In this document: positions 25,217 to 35,344 of the stretch, one piece after another | How the letters are laid out: each line of letters begins with the position of its first letter | Numbering within the stretch: position 1 is the first letter of the stretch | Origin: Bacillota bacterium | Lineage (GTDB): Bacteria; Bacillota; Dehalobacteriia; UBA4068 | DNA: 64,000 bases | NCBI GenBank assembly: GCA_024679955.1 | Contig: JAILCQ010000017.1 | Coordinates: forward strand, 1 to 64,000 | Direction of reading: 5' to 3' | Notes under the pieces: model-generated | Told to the model about the DNA's origin: nothing | The model's input: only the letters and a program-made list of their open reading frames with translations | Database searches by the model: none | Program-made: the position numbers and the translations under genes

Positions 25217-28200
25217 TCAATCCTGCCTTTCCCCAACGTCGTTTCCGGCCATGGCCTGGGCCGCCGCCGGATCGGCCACATTCCGGTTCAGTTCTTCCTC
25301 TTCGACGATCACGGCCAAAGGCGGCCGTTTGGCCAAAATATCGTACATCACGGGAATGATGAACAGCGTGGTCAAGGTAGCGTAGAGCAAACCGCCCGCC
25401 ACCACGATGGCCATGCCCCGTCCCATTTGCGAAGCCATATCGCCGCCAAAGATCAAACCGGCCAAAGCCAGTATGGTGGTGAGAGCGGTCATCAAAATCG
25501 GCCGCATGCGGGTCTTACCGGCCACAACCAGGGCCTGCCGCCGCTCTAAACCGGCTATGCGCAGCTGATTGGTATAATCCACAAAGACGATGCCGTTGTT
25601 GACCACCGTGCCCAATAAAATGGCCAGCCCCATCAGACTCATCATCGACAGCTGTTCCCCGGCGATCCACAGGCCCAACAAACCGCCGGTAAAGGCCAAG
25701 GGCGTGGTAAAAAGGATGATAAACGGGCCTCGCAGGCTCTGGAACTGGGCCACCATCACCAAATAGATCAGCAGCAATCCCAAAAGCAGCACTTTCATCA
25801 TTTGCGATAGCATCTGCTCGATCAAATCATATTCCCCGCCCATCTGCAGACGGTAGCCTTCCGGCAATGCATAGGCATCCAGCAGCGGCTGCAGCTGCCG
25901 GCTGAGCAAAGCCAGATTATAGCCTTCGCCGGTTTCGGCGCTGACCGTGATATAGCGGTTCTGATTCTCCCGGTTTATCGCCGCCATGCCGGTTTCCTCA
26001 GTCACCGTGGCGAATTCCTGCAAAAGATGGTCTTCCAGCACCTGATCCCCGTCTTCGTCGGTGACCGTGACCCGGAAGCTGTATTGGGAAAGATTCTCCT
26101 TGGTCAGGGGTTGCCGGTCGTCCTTCACCACCACGTCCATGGTGGCGTCGTCCACCGTCACCTGGGCGGAAACGGCACTGTCGCTCAGTTTGGCGTTGAT
26201 ATCCTGGTAGACCTGGGCCACAGTCAGTCCCAAGCGCCGCACTTCGTCCTTATCCAGATGCAAATGGAGTACGGCCTCCCCTTCTTCCTGGCCGTTGCTG
26301 ATATTTTCAAAGCCCTCCACGCCGTCTACGATCTCCATCACCTCTTGGCTGCAGCGTTCCAGGGTCTGCAGGTCGTCGCCGTAAATTTGGATCTGCAAAC
26401 CGCTGCCCATCATCTCAGACATGGAAACGGCATTGGCGGAGGCGGTGATCTCGCAAGGCAGATCCGAGTTTTCCGTTTCGATAGACGCGGCCAAAGCCCG
26501 CACTTGTTCGCCGTCCGGGTTTTTATCCTGCAAATTGATTAAAAAGACAAAGTTTTGATAATCGTCCGCGCCGTCGAAGGAAGAAACCATCATACCGGCG
26601 GTGCCGCCGGACATCGCGCCTACCGATTCCGTACCGGGCAATGCGTCCAAACGCTCCATCAGCCGGTCCGCCGTGGCATAAGCCTCCTCTTTGTTCAGGC
26701 CTTCCTCCATGGTCACCGTCACCATCAGCTGATTGGCGGTGACTTCCGGCACCACCACCACGCCCAGGCGCAGCACCAGAAAAGCCGCCAGGGCAAACAA
26801 TGCGCCGCAGGAGGCCAGGGAGATAAATTTATGTCCCAGGCACCAGTCCAAAGCCCGGCCATAGCTTTCCTTCATCCGATCGAACCGGGGATGGGAAACG
26901 GCGCGGCTGTTTTTCAGCAAGGTGGAAGCCGCCGCCGGCGCCACCGTCATGGCGATCAGCAAGGAGGAGCCCAGGCAAAACATAACGCTCAGACTCATGG
27001 GCAGCATCAGATCCCGCACCGTGCCGTGGGTGAAAACCAAAGGCAAAAACACGCTGACCGTGGTCAGAGTGGAGGCGATGATCGCCGCCGCCACCTGCCT
27101 TGTTCCCCGCACCGCCGCCGCGGCGGCGCTGACGCCCTGGGTCCGCAACCGGTAAATGTTTTCGCTGACCACGATGGAATTGTCCACCAGCATGCCCACG
27201 CCCAAGGCCAGGCCGGCCAGGGACATCATATTCAGATCCACGCCTGTAAAATACATGCAGATCAAGGCCAGCAGCACGCTTAAAGGTATGCTGGCCGCCA
27301 CCACCAAGGTGGGCTTCACGCTCTTCAAGAACAAAGCCAGGATGATGATGGCCAAAATCGCGCCCAGTATCATGGTTTGGGTCACGCTGTCCACGATCAA
27401 ACCGATATAATCCCCTTCGTCGTACAAAACCGCCGTTTGCAAACCGGGGATATCCTTCTTTAATAGCGCCAGCGCCCGCTGGCAGCTGCGGCTGACGTCG
27501 TTGGCCGCGGCGGCGCTGCTTTTGTATACCGAAAGGATCATACCGGAGCGGTCGTTCATACGGGCGTAGCTGTCGCCGCTGTTGTCGGTGACAGCCAGAT
27601 CCGCCACATCCGCCAGCCGCACATTGCCGATATCATCCATATAGCACAGCACGGTATTGGCCAGCTCTTCCACGCTGGCATAGCCTTGCCCCACCTTCAG
27701 CAGCCAGGCATTCCCCTGGCTGTCCTCTATATAACCGGCGGGCATGGAGAAATTTTGTGCATAGATCAGACCGCTGAGATTGTCGATATCTACCAAATCG
27801 TCAGCATTGGCCTTTTTCAAGGCTTCCCGTCTCTGTTTTTCATACTCGGCCAAAGCTTCCCGGTAATCCTTCCAACCATCGGCCAGTTGTTTTTCCGCAT
27901 CGCTCAAGGATTCCCAGCCTTTGCCGATCTGCTTCGCCGAATCCTCCAGAGAACTCCAGCCGTCATCCAGCTGTTTCTGCGCGTCTTCCAGGCCGCTCCA
28001 ACCGGCGTCCAATTGCTGCTGCGCCTGATCCAAAGCCTGTTCCCCGGCGGACAATTCGGCGGCAGCCTGGCCGAAACCGGCGGCGGCCTGCATTTTCGCC
28101 CGCTCTATATCGGTATAATCCACGCCCAGCGCCGCCAGATTCTCCTCATATTGATCGATGATCCCCTGGGTGACGGCGATTTCCACTTCCAGCTCCGCCA

Positions 28201-29503
28201 GAGAATCCTCATACTGCTCCAGCCGTCTTTCCGCCTCCTTCAGTTCCGACGCCGCCGAAGAGGCCAGATCCGCCCCCCGGCGCAAAGCCGCCGCCGCTTC
28301 CGCCCGGCTCCAGGCCGGATCCCATTCCCAGCCGGGCAAAGCCGTGCCCACCTGGGCCGCGATGGCCGCCAGGGCCGCCTGCTCCGCGGCGGTCAATTCC
28401 CCCTCCCCCAGGGATAGCGCCGCCGCCTGGGCGGACAAAACCCCGCTCAAGCCCTGCAGCAGCTGGACGGTCCCGGCAAGATCCGACCGGCGCAGCCCCT
28501 GCTCCCGCAGGGCGCTTTCCACAGCGTCCAGCGCCGTTTCCAGGGCGGTTTGGTTGGCCTGCTGATTCAACAGCTGGGTCTGATAGGCGCTCAGTTGATC
28601 CAATAGCAAACTGGCCTGGGCCAGGGACTGATAGGTGTCTTCCTGTTCCTGCTGCAGCTGTTCTTTGGCGTCGGCCAGATCCTGGCGGCTGGCGTCCAAT
28701 TGATTCTGACTGTCGATCAAATCCAGACGGTGCTCCTGCAATTGGTTTTGCCCGTCCAGCAGCTCCCGGCGGCCTTCGGCTATGGCGTCCTGACCGTCCA
28801 GCAATTCCGAACGGTTGTCCTGGATCTTGACGCCGCTGTCGATCAGGTTTTGCCGGGCCTTGTTCAAATCCTGCAAAGCCTTGGCAAACTCCCCGCTTAC
28901 CTTGGCCAATATTTTATCGTTCAAAGCGTCGATCTTGCTCTGATTCAGCGTCACCTCCAGGGATTGTTCCACCGTGCCGGTGGCCACAACCCGGGCCACC
29001 CCTTCCTGGCGGGAGAGGACGGGGATCACCTGCTCTTCCACCAATTGGCTGAGCCGGTATACGTCCCCCTCTTCCAGACCCACGTTGATATAGGCGAAGG
29101 GGATCATATCCGTGCCGATTTCCAATAGAGTGGGCTTGCCACATTCCTCCGGCAAAACGCCCTCCATCTGCGACAGCGCATTGCTGATCTTGACGATGGC
29201 CGCATCCATATCGGTACCGGCCACAAATTCCAGCTGCACCGTACCGTAATTCTTATTGCTGACGCTGTATACGTTTTTCACCCCGGTAATGGCGGCCAAA
29301 ACGCTTTCCACAGGTTTGCACACCTGCTGCTCCACCTTTTCCGGGCTGGCGCCGGGATAGGCGGTCAATACCATGATATAAGGGAGATCCATGTCCGGCA
29401 GCATATCCAAATGCATTTCCCCCAAGCAGACAAAGCCGAAAACGATGGCCACGATCACCAACACCAAAACCGTAAACGGTTTTTTGACGCTGAATTTTTC
29501 CAT
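25217..29503 (-). CDS. RND-family efflux permease with a long coiled-coil insertion
   Basis: 1428 residues against about 1040 for AcrB-type pumps. The RND core is clear: N-terminal membrane helix and GEMHLDMLPDMDLPYIMV, the proton-relay helix region with a GVGMLVDNSIVV motif, and two sets of membrane helices. The excess is an insertion at about 205-565 in the first extracytoplasmic domain. It is rich in Gln, Leu, Asp, Glu and Ala, with repeated units such as LLDGQ, QLDDGWSSLEDS and QLADGW, predicting a long coiled coil. No adaptor (HlyD) or TolC gene is adjacent, so the insertion may replace them in a single-membrane cell. Substrate unknown. Confidence 0.93.
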   Translation of the reverse strand: MEKFSVKKPFTVLVLVIVAIVFGFVCLGEMHLDMLPDMDLPYIMVLTAYPGASPEKVEQQVCKPVESVLAAITGVKNVYSVSNKNYGTVQLEFVAGTDMDAAIVKISNALSQMEGVLPEECGKPTLLEIGTDMIPFAYINVGLEEGDVYRLSQLVEEQVIPVLSRQEGVARVVATGTVEQSLEVTLNQSKIDALNDKILAKVSGEFAKALQDLNKARQNLIDSGVKIQDNRSELLDGQDAIAEGRRELLDGQNQLQEHRLDLIDSQNQLDASRQDLADAKEQLQQEQEDTYQSLAQASLLLDQLSAYQTQLLNQQANQTALETALDAVESALREQGLRRSDLAGTVQLLQGLSGVLSAQAAALSLGEGELTAAEQAALAAIAAQVGTALPGWEWDPAWSRAEAAAALRRGADLASSAASELKEAERRLEQYEDSLAELEVEIAVTQGIIDQYEENLAALGVDYTDIERAKMQAAAGFGQAAAELSAGEQALDQAQQQLDAGWSGLEDAQKQLDDGWSSLEDSAKQIGKGWESLSDAEKQLADGWKDYREALAEYEKQRREALKKANADDLVDIDNLSGLIYAQNFSMPAGYIEDSQGNAWLLKVGQGYASVEELANTVLCYMDDIGNVRLADVADLAVTDNSGDSYARMNDRSGMILSVYKSSAAAANDVSRSCQRALALLKKDIPGLQTAVLYDEGDYIGLIVDSVTQTMILGAILAIIILALFLKSVKPTLVVAASIPLSVLLALICMYFTGVDLNMMSLAGLALGVGMLVDNSIVVSENIYRLRTQGVSAAAAAVRGTRQVAAAIIASTLTTVSVFLPLVFTHGTVRDLMLPMSLSVMFCLGSSLLIAMTVAPAAASTLLKNSRAVSHPRFDRMKESYGRALDWCLGHKFISLASCGALFALAAFLVLRLGVVVVPEVTANQLMVTVTMEEGLNKEEAYATADRLMERLDALPGTESVGAMSGGTAGMMVSSFDGADDYQNFVFLINLQDKNPDGEQVRALAASIETENSDLPCEITASANAVSMSEMMGSGLQIQIYGDDLQTLERCSQEVMEIVDGVEGFENISNGQEEGEAVLHLHLDKDEVRRLGLTVAQVYQDINAKLSDSAVSAQVTVDDATMDVVVKDDRQPLTKENLSQYSFRVTVTDEDGDQVLEDHLLQEFATVTEETGMAAINRENQNRYITVSAETGEGYNLALLSRQLQPLLDAYALPEGYRLQMGGEYDLIEQMLSQMMKVLLLGLLLIYLVMVAQFQSLRGPFIILFTTPLAFTGGLLGLWIAGEQLSMMSLMGLAILLGTVVNNGIVFVDYTNQLRIAGLERRQALVVAGKTRMRPILMTALTTILALAGLIFGGDMASQMGRGMAIVVAGGLLYATLTTLFIIPVMYDILAKRPPLAVIVEEEELNRNVADPAAAQAMAGNDVGERQD

Positions 29504-29578
29504 ACAGTATATATCCTTTCCGAAAACGCCGCCCGCCCCAAGCCCGCGGCGCAGGCCCGGCGGTTGAACGTTGGATCA

Positions 29579-29626
29579 TTGAACGTTTGTTCAACCAGTA
29601 TAATCCATATCCCTACCTGCCGTCAA
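29579..29626 (-). promoter_or_regulatory. RND operon promoter and TetR operator
   Basis: TTGACG (29626-29621), 18-base spacer, TATACT (29602-29597), immediately followed by the perfect dyad TTGAAC-GTTT-GTTCAA (29579-29594). A further half-site TTGAAC lies at 29564-29569. The dyad covers the expected transcription start. Confidence 0.7.
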
Positions 29627-29718
29627 GGGGAAAATCGCCGGCCGAAGGCAAAGTTTTTCCCCGGGCCGGCAAAGCGCCCCCTTCTTTTTCTATACCGGGC
29701 CGTCCCTTTTCTTGCCAC

Positions 29719-29752
29719 AAAAAACGGGAGACGTTTACCAAAACGTCTCCCG
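29719..29752 (-). terminator. Terminator after the activase fusion
   Basis: CGGGAGACGTTT / AAACGTCTCCCG, 12-bp perfect stem with a 4-base loop (29725-29752), followed on the minus strand by TTTTTT. Confidence 0.9.
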
Positions 29753-29777
29753 CAAAACGGCTTATATCCGCGCCGCT

Positions 29778-32700
29778 TCAGGCCTGGCTCAGGCACATAT
29801 TCTCTTTGGCGATGCTCATCATCAGCTTGATGCGGTTCAGCTGATTCACCTGGCTGGCGCCGGGATCGTAGTCCACGGCCACGATATTGGCCTGGGGATA
29901 TTTTTCCCGTATGCCGCGGATCACCCCTTTGCCCACCACATGATTGGGCAGGCAGGCAAAGGGCTGGATGCAAACGATATTGCTGACGCCCTGATTGATC
30001 AAATCGATCATTTCTCCGGACAAAAACCATCCTTCGCCGCACATATTACCCAAAGATACCACTTCCTGGGCGCTGTCCGCCACTTTGTAAATGCTATGGG
30101 CTTCGCCCAGCCGGTGCTTGGACAATTGTTTGCGCAGGGGCCGGCGCAGTTTTTCCAGGAGATACAAGCCCAAACGGCCGGTCCAGGCGGACAGGTGTTT
30201 GCCCGCCAAAATCTTATATTTGGTGATCTCGCCGAACAGGCAATATTCCAAAAAGCCGATCAGCTCCGGCGACACCACTTCGCCGCCTTCCGACTCGATC
30301 ACCTCCACCACATGATTGTTGGCCCCGGGATGGTATTTGACCAGGATCTCACCGACCACCCCCACCTTAGGCTTTTGACGGCTGCGATCCTGGGGCAGGG
30401 ATAAAAATTCATTGACCATACGGCGGATGGAGGAGCCGTACAGGTACAAGCGGGGACGGGACAGTTGGCGGGCAAAATACTGATTCCATTTTTCCGCCAG
30501 GGCGTTGGCCGCGCCCTTCACCTTTTCATAAGGCCGGACGCTGTACAGCATCCGCATCAACGCGTCGCCGTAGCCTACCGCCATCATGCCCCGCATCAGC
30601 AAGGGCAAAGACAGCTTGAAGCCGGGGTTTTTCTCCAAACGAGAGGCGGAAAGGGAAATCACCGGCACATAATCCAGCTTCAGCTCTTTCAAGGCCAATC
30701 GCAGCAAACCAATATAATTGGTGGCCCGGCAGCCGCCGCCGGTTTGGCTGATCATCACCGCAGTACGGCTCAAATCGTATTCCCCGGAAAGCAAAGCGGT
30801 CAGCAGCTGTCCCACCACGATCACCGCCGGATAGCAGGCGTCGTTGTTCACATAGCGCAGGCCCATGTCGATCACCTGCTGATCGGTGCGATCCAGGACC
30901 ACCAGATGATAGCCGCTGTGACGGAAGGCCGCCTCCAGCAATTTGAAATGCATGGGTGACATCTGCGGGGCCAAAATCGTATAGTCCCGCCGCATGGCTT
31001 TGGTAAACAAGGGCCGGTGGCGAATCAGGTTCCGGGCCAGATCCATGGGGTTTTTGCGCCGTCCCTGTTTGCTCCGTTCCTCGATGGCGGCGATCAGGGA
31101 ACGGATGCGGATCCGCGCCGCCCCCAAATTGTTGACTTCGTCGATCTTCAGCAGGGTATACAAGCCTCCCGCCGCCGCCAAGATCTCATTGACCTGATCG
31201 ATGGTAATGGCGTCCAGACCGCAGCCGAAGCTGTTCAATTGCACCAGCTCCAGGCAGTCTTCCCGGCACACCACATCCGCAGCCTGATACAGCCGGGTAT
31301 GATAGGTCCACTGATCCACCGCGTGGATGGGCCGGGGCAAGCGGCCCATATGGGCCACGCTGTCCTCGGTGAACACGGCAAAGCCATAACCGGCGATCAT
31401 TTGCGGCAGACCGTGATTGATCTCCGGGTCCACATGATAGGGCCGCCCCGCCAAAACGATGCCCCGTCCCCCTTGACGGCGCAATTGGTTCAGCGTTTCT
31501 TCCCCTTTGCGGCGAATGTCTTCCTTGCAGGCGGTCTCCTCCCGCAGCGCTTCCGCCGCCGCCCGGTCCACCTCCGCCTGGGTGATACCCAGGGGGGCCA
31601 GCTCTTCATACAGACGCTGGCGCAGGCGGCCTTTGTCGTCATAGGGCAAAAATGGGCTCAGGTAACGGACGCCCGGCTCCTTCAAACCCGGCACATTGTT
31701 GCGTATCACTTCCGGATAGGTGGCCACGATGGGACAATTGTAATGATTGGAACCGCCCAGCCCTTCATCCTTTTCATAGGGCAGGCAGGGATAGAAAATG
31801 GTTTTGACCCCTTTGTTCAGCAGGGCCTGTATATGTCCGTGGGCCAAACGGGCCGGATAGCAAACGGATTCCGAAGGCATGCTTTCGATGCCGGAATCGA
31901 ACAAAGCCCGGGAAGAACGGGGCGAAAGGATCACCCGAAAACCCAAAGCGGTAAAAAAAGTAAACCAGAACGGATAATTCTCATACAGATTCAGCACCCT
32001 GGGTATGCCGATTTCCCCCCGGGGGGCCTGATCCGCCGGTAACGGCTTATAGGAAAACAGGCGGCGGTATTTGTAATCGAACAGGTTTTCGCCGCGAACC
32101 GCCGCTTTGTCCTGATATTGTTCCGCTCCTTTTTCGCAGCGGTTATTGGAAACATGGCGGCTGCCGTCGGCAAAACGGCTGACGGTCAGCAGGCAATTGT
32201 TGCCGCAGCGGCCGCAGCGTTCGGTGGTTTTTTCCACGGTAAAGGCCGCCAACTGCTCCGGCCCCAACAGGGTGGAGGGGCCGCCCTGCCACTGATCCCG
32301 GCTGAGCAGCGCCGCCCCGTAGGCCCCGGTAAGACCGGCCTGCAAAGGCCGGACGGCCTCGATGCCCACGATCAGCTCAAATGCCCGCAGCACGGCCTCG
32401 TTGAGGAAAGAACCGCCCTGGACGATCACCTTTTTACCCAATTCCGAGGGATCATGCAGCTTCACCACTTTAAACAACGCGTTTTTGATCACGGAATAGC
32501 TCAATCCGGCGGAAATATCTCCCACCGTAGCCCCTTGCTTTTGCGCCTGCTTCACCCGGGAATTCATAAACACAGTGCAGCGGGAGCCCAGATCCACCGG
32601 CTTGTCCGCCAGCAAAGCCTGCTGGGAGAACTGGGCCGGGGTCAAGCCCAAGGCCCGGGCAAAGGTTTCGATAAAGGAACCGCAGCCGGAAGAACAGGCT

Positions 32701-34022
32701 TCGTTCAATAAAATGCGGTCGATGGCCCCGTTTTCGATATGCATGCATTTCATATCCTGGCCGCCGATGTCCATGATAAATTCCACGCCGGGCAGCAAAC
32801 GCTCGGCCGCCCGGTAATGGGCCACGGTCTCCACCTGGCCCAGATCCGCTTTCAAAGCAGTTTTGATCAAAGCCTCCCCGTAGCCGGTGACACAAGCGCC
32901 GGCTATATAGGCCCCGGCGGGCATTTGCCGGTACAACTGGCGCAGGGTTTCTATGACGCATTCCAGGGGCCGGCCGTTGTTGTTGCCGTAAGAACTGAAC
33001 AGCATCTGCTCCTGTTCGTCGATCAATACGCATTTGCTGGTGGTGCTGCCGGCGTCGATCCCCAAAAAGCAGGGGCCTTGGGCCTGCGCCAAAGGACTTT
33101 CGGGAATAAAACTGCGACTGTGCCGCTCCCGGAAAGCCTGCAATTCCTCTTCATTGGCAAACAAAGGCGGCAAAATCTCCTCCTGGGACAGCCGGTCTTC
33201 CGCCAAAAGCGCCAATTTGCCGGGGATGTCCGCTGCGGCAACCGGCTCGCCCTGGCGCTGCAAAGCCGCGCCCATGGCGATGAACACCTGGCTGTTTTCC
33301 GGAACCAGCATTTCTTCATCCGCAAGATGCAAGGTTTCCTGAAAGCGGCGGCGCAGCTGGGGCAAAAAATGCAAAGGCCCGCCCAAAAAAGCCACCTTGC
33401 CCCGGATCGGCTTGCCGCAGGCCAGGCCGGAAATGGTTTGATTCACCACCGATTGAAAAATAGAAGCGGCCAGATTGGCCGGAGAAGCCCCGTCGTTGAT
33501 CAAGGGCTGGATATCGCTTTTGGCAAAAACGCCGCAGCGGGAAGCGATGGGATACAAGGCCGTGGCGTCCGCCGCCAATACATCCAATCCGGCGGTATCG
33601 GTATCCAGCAAAGAAGCCATCTGATCCAAAAACGCGCCGGTGCCGCCGGCGCAGGAGCCGTTCATCCGCTGCTCCACGCCGTTCTTCAAATAGGTGATTT
33701 TGGCGTCCTCGCCCCCCAGCTCGATGGCCACGTCGGCGTCAGGCACAAAACGGCGCAAGGCAGCCAAACCCGCCGCCACCTCCTGCACAAAGGGCAAGCC
33801 CAAACGCTCCGCCACGGCGATGCCCGCCGAGCCGGTCACCGTAAGCAAAAAGCCGTCGTCCCGGAAGCGGCTGCAGACGTCCGTCAGCAGATCCTGCAAA
33901 CACTTGCCGATATCCGCCAAATGCCGGCGGTAATCGGCAAAAACCAGTCGATCGTTTTCATCCAATATGGCAATTTTAACAGTGGTAGAACCGATATCCA
34001 AACCGGCCGCATATATGGTCAT
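29778..34022 (-). CDS. 2-hydroxyacyl-CoA dehydratase activase fusion (BadF/BcrA ATPase, DUF2229)
   Basis: 1414 residues from ATG 34022, chosen because AAAGGA lies at the right distance. Two ASKHA ATPase modules of the HgdC/BadF type occur in tandem. The first (about 1-315) has [19 protein letters not shown] and SCAGGTGAF. The second (about 317-590) has [19 protein letters not shown] and ACSSGCGSF, with the cysteines that hold the shared 4Fe-4S cluster of a dimer. A DUF2229 region (from about 660) and an HgdB-like C-terminal part (from about 1010) follow. Such fusions are common in anaerobes, but their physiological target is not established. It stands alone with its own terminator. Confidence 0.9.
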   Translation of the reverse strand: MTIYAAGLDIGSTTVKIAILDENDRLVFADYRRHLADIGKCLQDLLTDVCSRFRDDGFLLTVTGSAGIAVAERLGLPFVQEVAAGLAALRRFVPDADVAIELGGEDAKITYLKNGVEQRMNGSCAGGTGAFLDQMASLLDTDTAGLDVLAADATALYPIASRCGVFAKSDIQPLINDGASPANLAASIFQSVVNQTISGLACGKPIRGKVAFLGGPLHFLPQLRRRFQETLHLADEEMLVPENSQVFIAMGAALQRQGEPVAAADIPGKLALLAEDRLSQEEILPPLFANEEELQAFRERHSRSFIPESPLAQAQGPCFLGIDAGSTTSKCVLIDEQEQMLFSSYGNNNGRPLECVIETLRQLYRQMPAGAYIAGACVTGYGEALIKTALKADLGQVETVAHYRAAERLLPGVEFIMDIGGQDMKCMHIENGAIDRILLNEACSSGCGSFIETFARALGLTPAQFSQQALLADKPVDLGSRCTVFMNSRVKQAQKQGATVGDISAGLSYSVIKNALFKVVKLHDPSELGKKVIVQGGSFLNEAVLRAFELIVGIEAVRPLQAGLTGAYGAALLSRDQWQGGPSTLLGPEQLAAFTVEKTTERCGRCGNNCLLTVSRFADGSRHVSNNRCEKGAEQYQDKAAVRGENLFDYKYRRLFSYKPLPADQAPRGEIGIPRVLNLYENYPFWFTFFTALGFRVILSPRSSRALFDSGIESMPSESVCYPARLAHGHIQALLNKGVKTIFYPCLPYEKDEGLGGSNHYNCPIVATYPEVIRNNVPGLKEPGVRYLSPFLPYDDKGRLRQRLYEELAPLGITQAEVDRAAAEALREETACKEDIRRKGEETLNQLRRQGGRGIVLAGRPYHVDPEINHGLPQMIAGYGFAVFTEDSVAHMGRLPRPIHAVDQWTYHTRLYQAADVVCREDCLELVQLNSFGCGLDAITIDQVNEILAAAGGLYTLLKIDEVNNLGAARIRIRSLIAAIEERSKQGRRKNPMDLARNLIRHRPLFTKAMRRDYTILAPQMSPMHFKLLEAAFRHSGYHLVVLDRTDQQVIDMGLRYVNNDACYPAVIVVGQLLTALLSGEYDLSRTAVMISQTGGGCRATNYIGLLRLALKELKLDYVPVISLSASRLEKNPGFKLSLPLLMRGMMAVGYGDALMRMLYSVRPYEKVKGAANALAEKWNQYFARQLSRPRLYLYGSSIRRMVNEFLSLPQDRSRQKPKVGVVGEILVKYHPGANNHVVEVIESEGGEVVSPELIGFLEYCLFGEITKYKILAGKHLSAWTGRLGLYLLEKLRRPLRKQLSKHRLGEAHSIYKVADSAQEVVSLGNMCGEGWFLSGEMIDLINQGVSNIVCIQPFACLPNHVVGKGVIRGIREKYPQANIVAVDYDPGASQVNQLNRIKLMMSIAKENMCLSQA

Positions 34023-34241
34023 AGTCGATAGTCCTTTTCCCATAAAACCTGACAAAACAAAGGGGCATACGTCCCGGCAGCCCCCAGCATAAGCCCGGAA
34101 CGGTTTTCTGTTTCAAAGCTGCTATTTTTACTCTATATTTTAATAGGAACGTTACAGATCACAACAGTATTGATCGTATCATATATAGATCGGAAAATCA
34201 ATCGTTGGCAAATATAGGCGATGAGGCGGCCCCTGCAAATG

Positions 34242-34272
34242 AAAAACGCCGCGAAACCTGGCCGTTCGCGGC
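34242..34272 (-). terminator. Terminator after the sigma factor
   Basis: GCCGCGAA / TTCGCGGC stem (34272-34248) followed by GTTTTT on the minus strand, shortly after the sigma factor stop. Confidence 0.7.
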
Positions 34273-34300
34273 TTACCGTTTTTCCGGACGCCGGAAACGC

Positions 34301-35149
34301 TTATCTGTCTTGCTCCCGGTTTTCCAAATATCTTTCCAATTTCCGTTTCACCCGCTGCAGGGCGTTGTCGATGGATTTCACATGCCGGTTCAAATCGCAG
34401 GCGATTTCCTGATAGCTTTTCCCTTCCAGATAGAACATCAGCACTTTCCATTCCAGAGAGGACAAGATCTCCCCCATTTTCGACTCGATATCGTCGAATT
34501 CTTCCCGGCTGATGATCAGCTCTTCCGGGTCGGTGATGCGGGTGCCGGAAATCACATCCAGCAGGGTGCGGTCGCTGTCCTCATCGTAAATGGGTTTGTT
34601 CAAAGAAACATAGGAATTCAAAGGGATATGTTTTTGCCGGGTGGCGGTTTTGATGGCGGTGATGATCTGCCTGGTGATGCACAGCTCGGCAAAGGCCCGG
34701 AAGGAAGAAAGCTTGTCCGGACGGAAATCCCGGATGGCCTTATACAGGCCGATCATCCCTTCCTGAATGATGTCCTCTTTGTCCGCGCCGATCAAAAAAT
34801 AGGAACGGGCTTTGGCCCGAACAAAATTCTTGTATTTGGTGATCAGATATTCCTGGGCGTCCACATTGCCCTGTCCGGCCAAAGCCACCGCTTCCTCATC
34901 GCTGAGCAGGCAAAAATCCTCCTGGCGATTGTCAATACCGGCCACGGCATGCTCCAGATCGTCATAGGCGGTGGACAAATCGTCCTCATCCAGCGCCGTT
35001 TCCAGAAAATCCTCGCCGGGGGGCTCGAGAGTAGATAAGTCGCCGGACAAATCGTTCAAGTCGGATATCGTATCCATCTCTTCCAGAAAATCCCCATCAC
35101 CGTCGGACAGCCGCCGGTTAAAATTATCATCATGATTATCCTTCCGCAA
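34301..35149 (-). CDS. sigH: SigH-like RNA polymerase sigma factor with acidic N-terminal extension
   Basis: About 282 residues against 210-220 for typical SigH. Region 2 is present (NVDAQEYLITKYKNFVRAKA, then YFLIGADKEDIIQEGMIGLY) and so is region 4 (SLEWKVLMFYLEGKSYQEIA, then CDLNRHVKSIDNALQRVKRK), which would read -35 elements. SigH drives early stationary-phase and sporulation genes. The first 80 or so residues are an extra, strongly acidic, Asp/Glu/Ser/Leu-rich segment not usual in the family. The start is unsure: GTG at 35164 lies inside the ribosome site GGAGGTG, TTG at 35149 is rather far from it, and ATA at 35155 is best spaced. It has its own promoter. Confidence 0.85.
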   Translation of the reverse strand: MRKDNHDDNFNRRLSDGDGDFLEEMDTISDLNDLSGDLSTLEPPGEDFLETALDEDDLSTAYDDLEHAVAGIDNRQEDFCLLSDEEAVALAGQGNVDAQEYLITKYKNFVRAKARSYFLIGADKEDIIQEGMIGLYKAIRDFRPDKLSSFRAFAELCITRQIITAIKTATRQKHIPLNSYVSLNKPIYDEDSDRTLLDVISGTRITDPEELIISREEFDDIESKMGEILSSLEWKVLMFYLEGKSYQEIACDLNRHVKSIDNALQRVKRKLERYLENREQDR

Positions 35150-35192
35150 ACTTATTATTCTCACCTCCCCGAAAAAACGCTTCTCTTCTTTA

Positions 35193-35222
35193 AGTATACT
35201 TTATCATTTTTGTCGAAGTCAA
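35193..35222 (-). promoter_or_regulatory. Promoter of the sigma factor gene
   Basis: TTGACT (35222-35217), 18-base spacer, TATACT (35198-35193), a housekeeping-type promoter. Confidence 0.6.
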
Positions 35223-35344
35223 GCAAAGTTTAGGAAAACAGCCCGGCCATACGGGAGAAATGCCGGATCGGCTTCGGCAAAACAGGAAGATTCTTCCAAT
35301 ATTCTCCATTTCTCTTCACCAAAACTGCATAAAATTTGCAGATT

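Noticed and set aside
24489-25220. 243-codon frame over the TetR gene
   Set aside because: It overlaps the TetR gene on the same strand in another frame, and the TetR frame has a clear helix-turn-helix.
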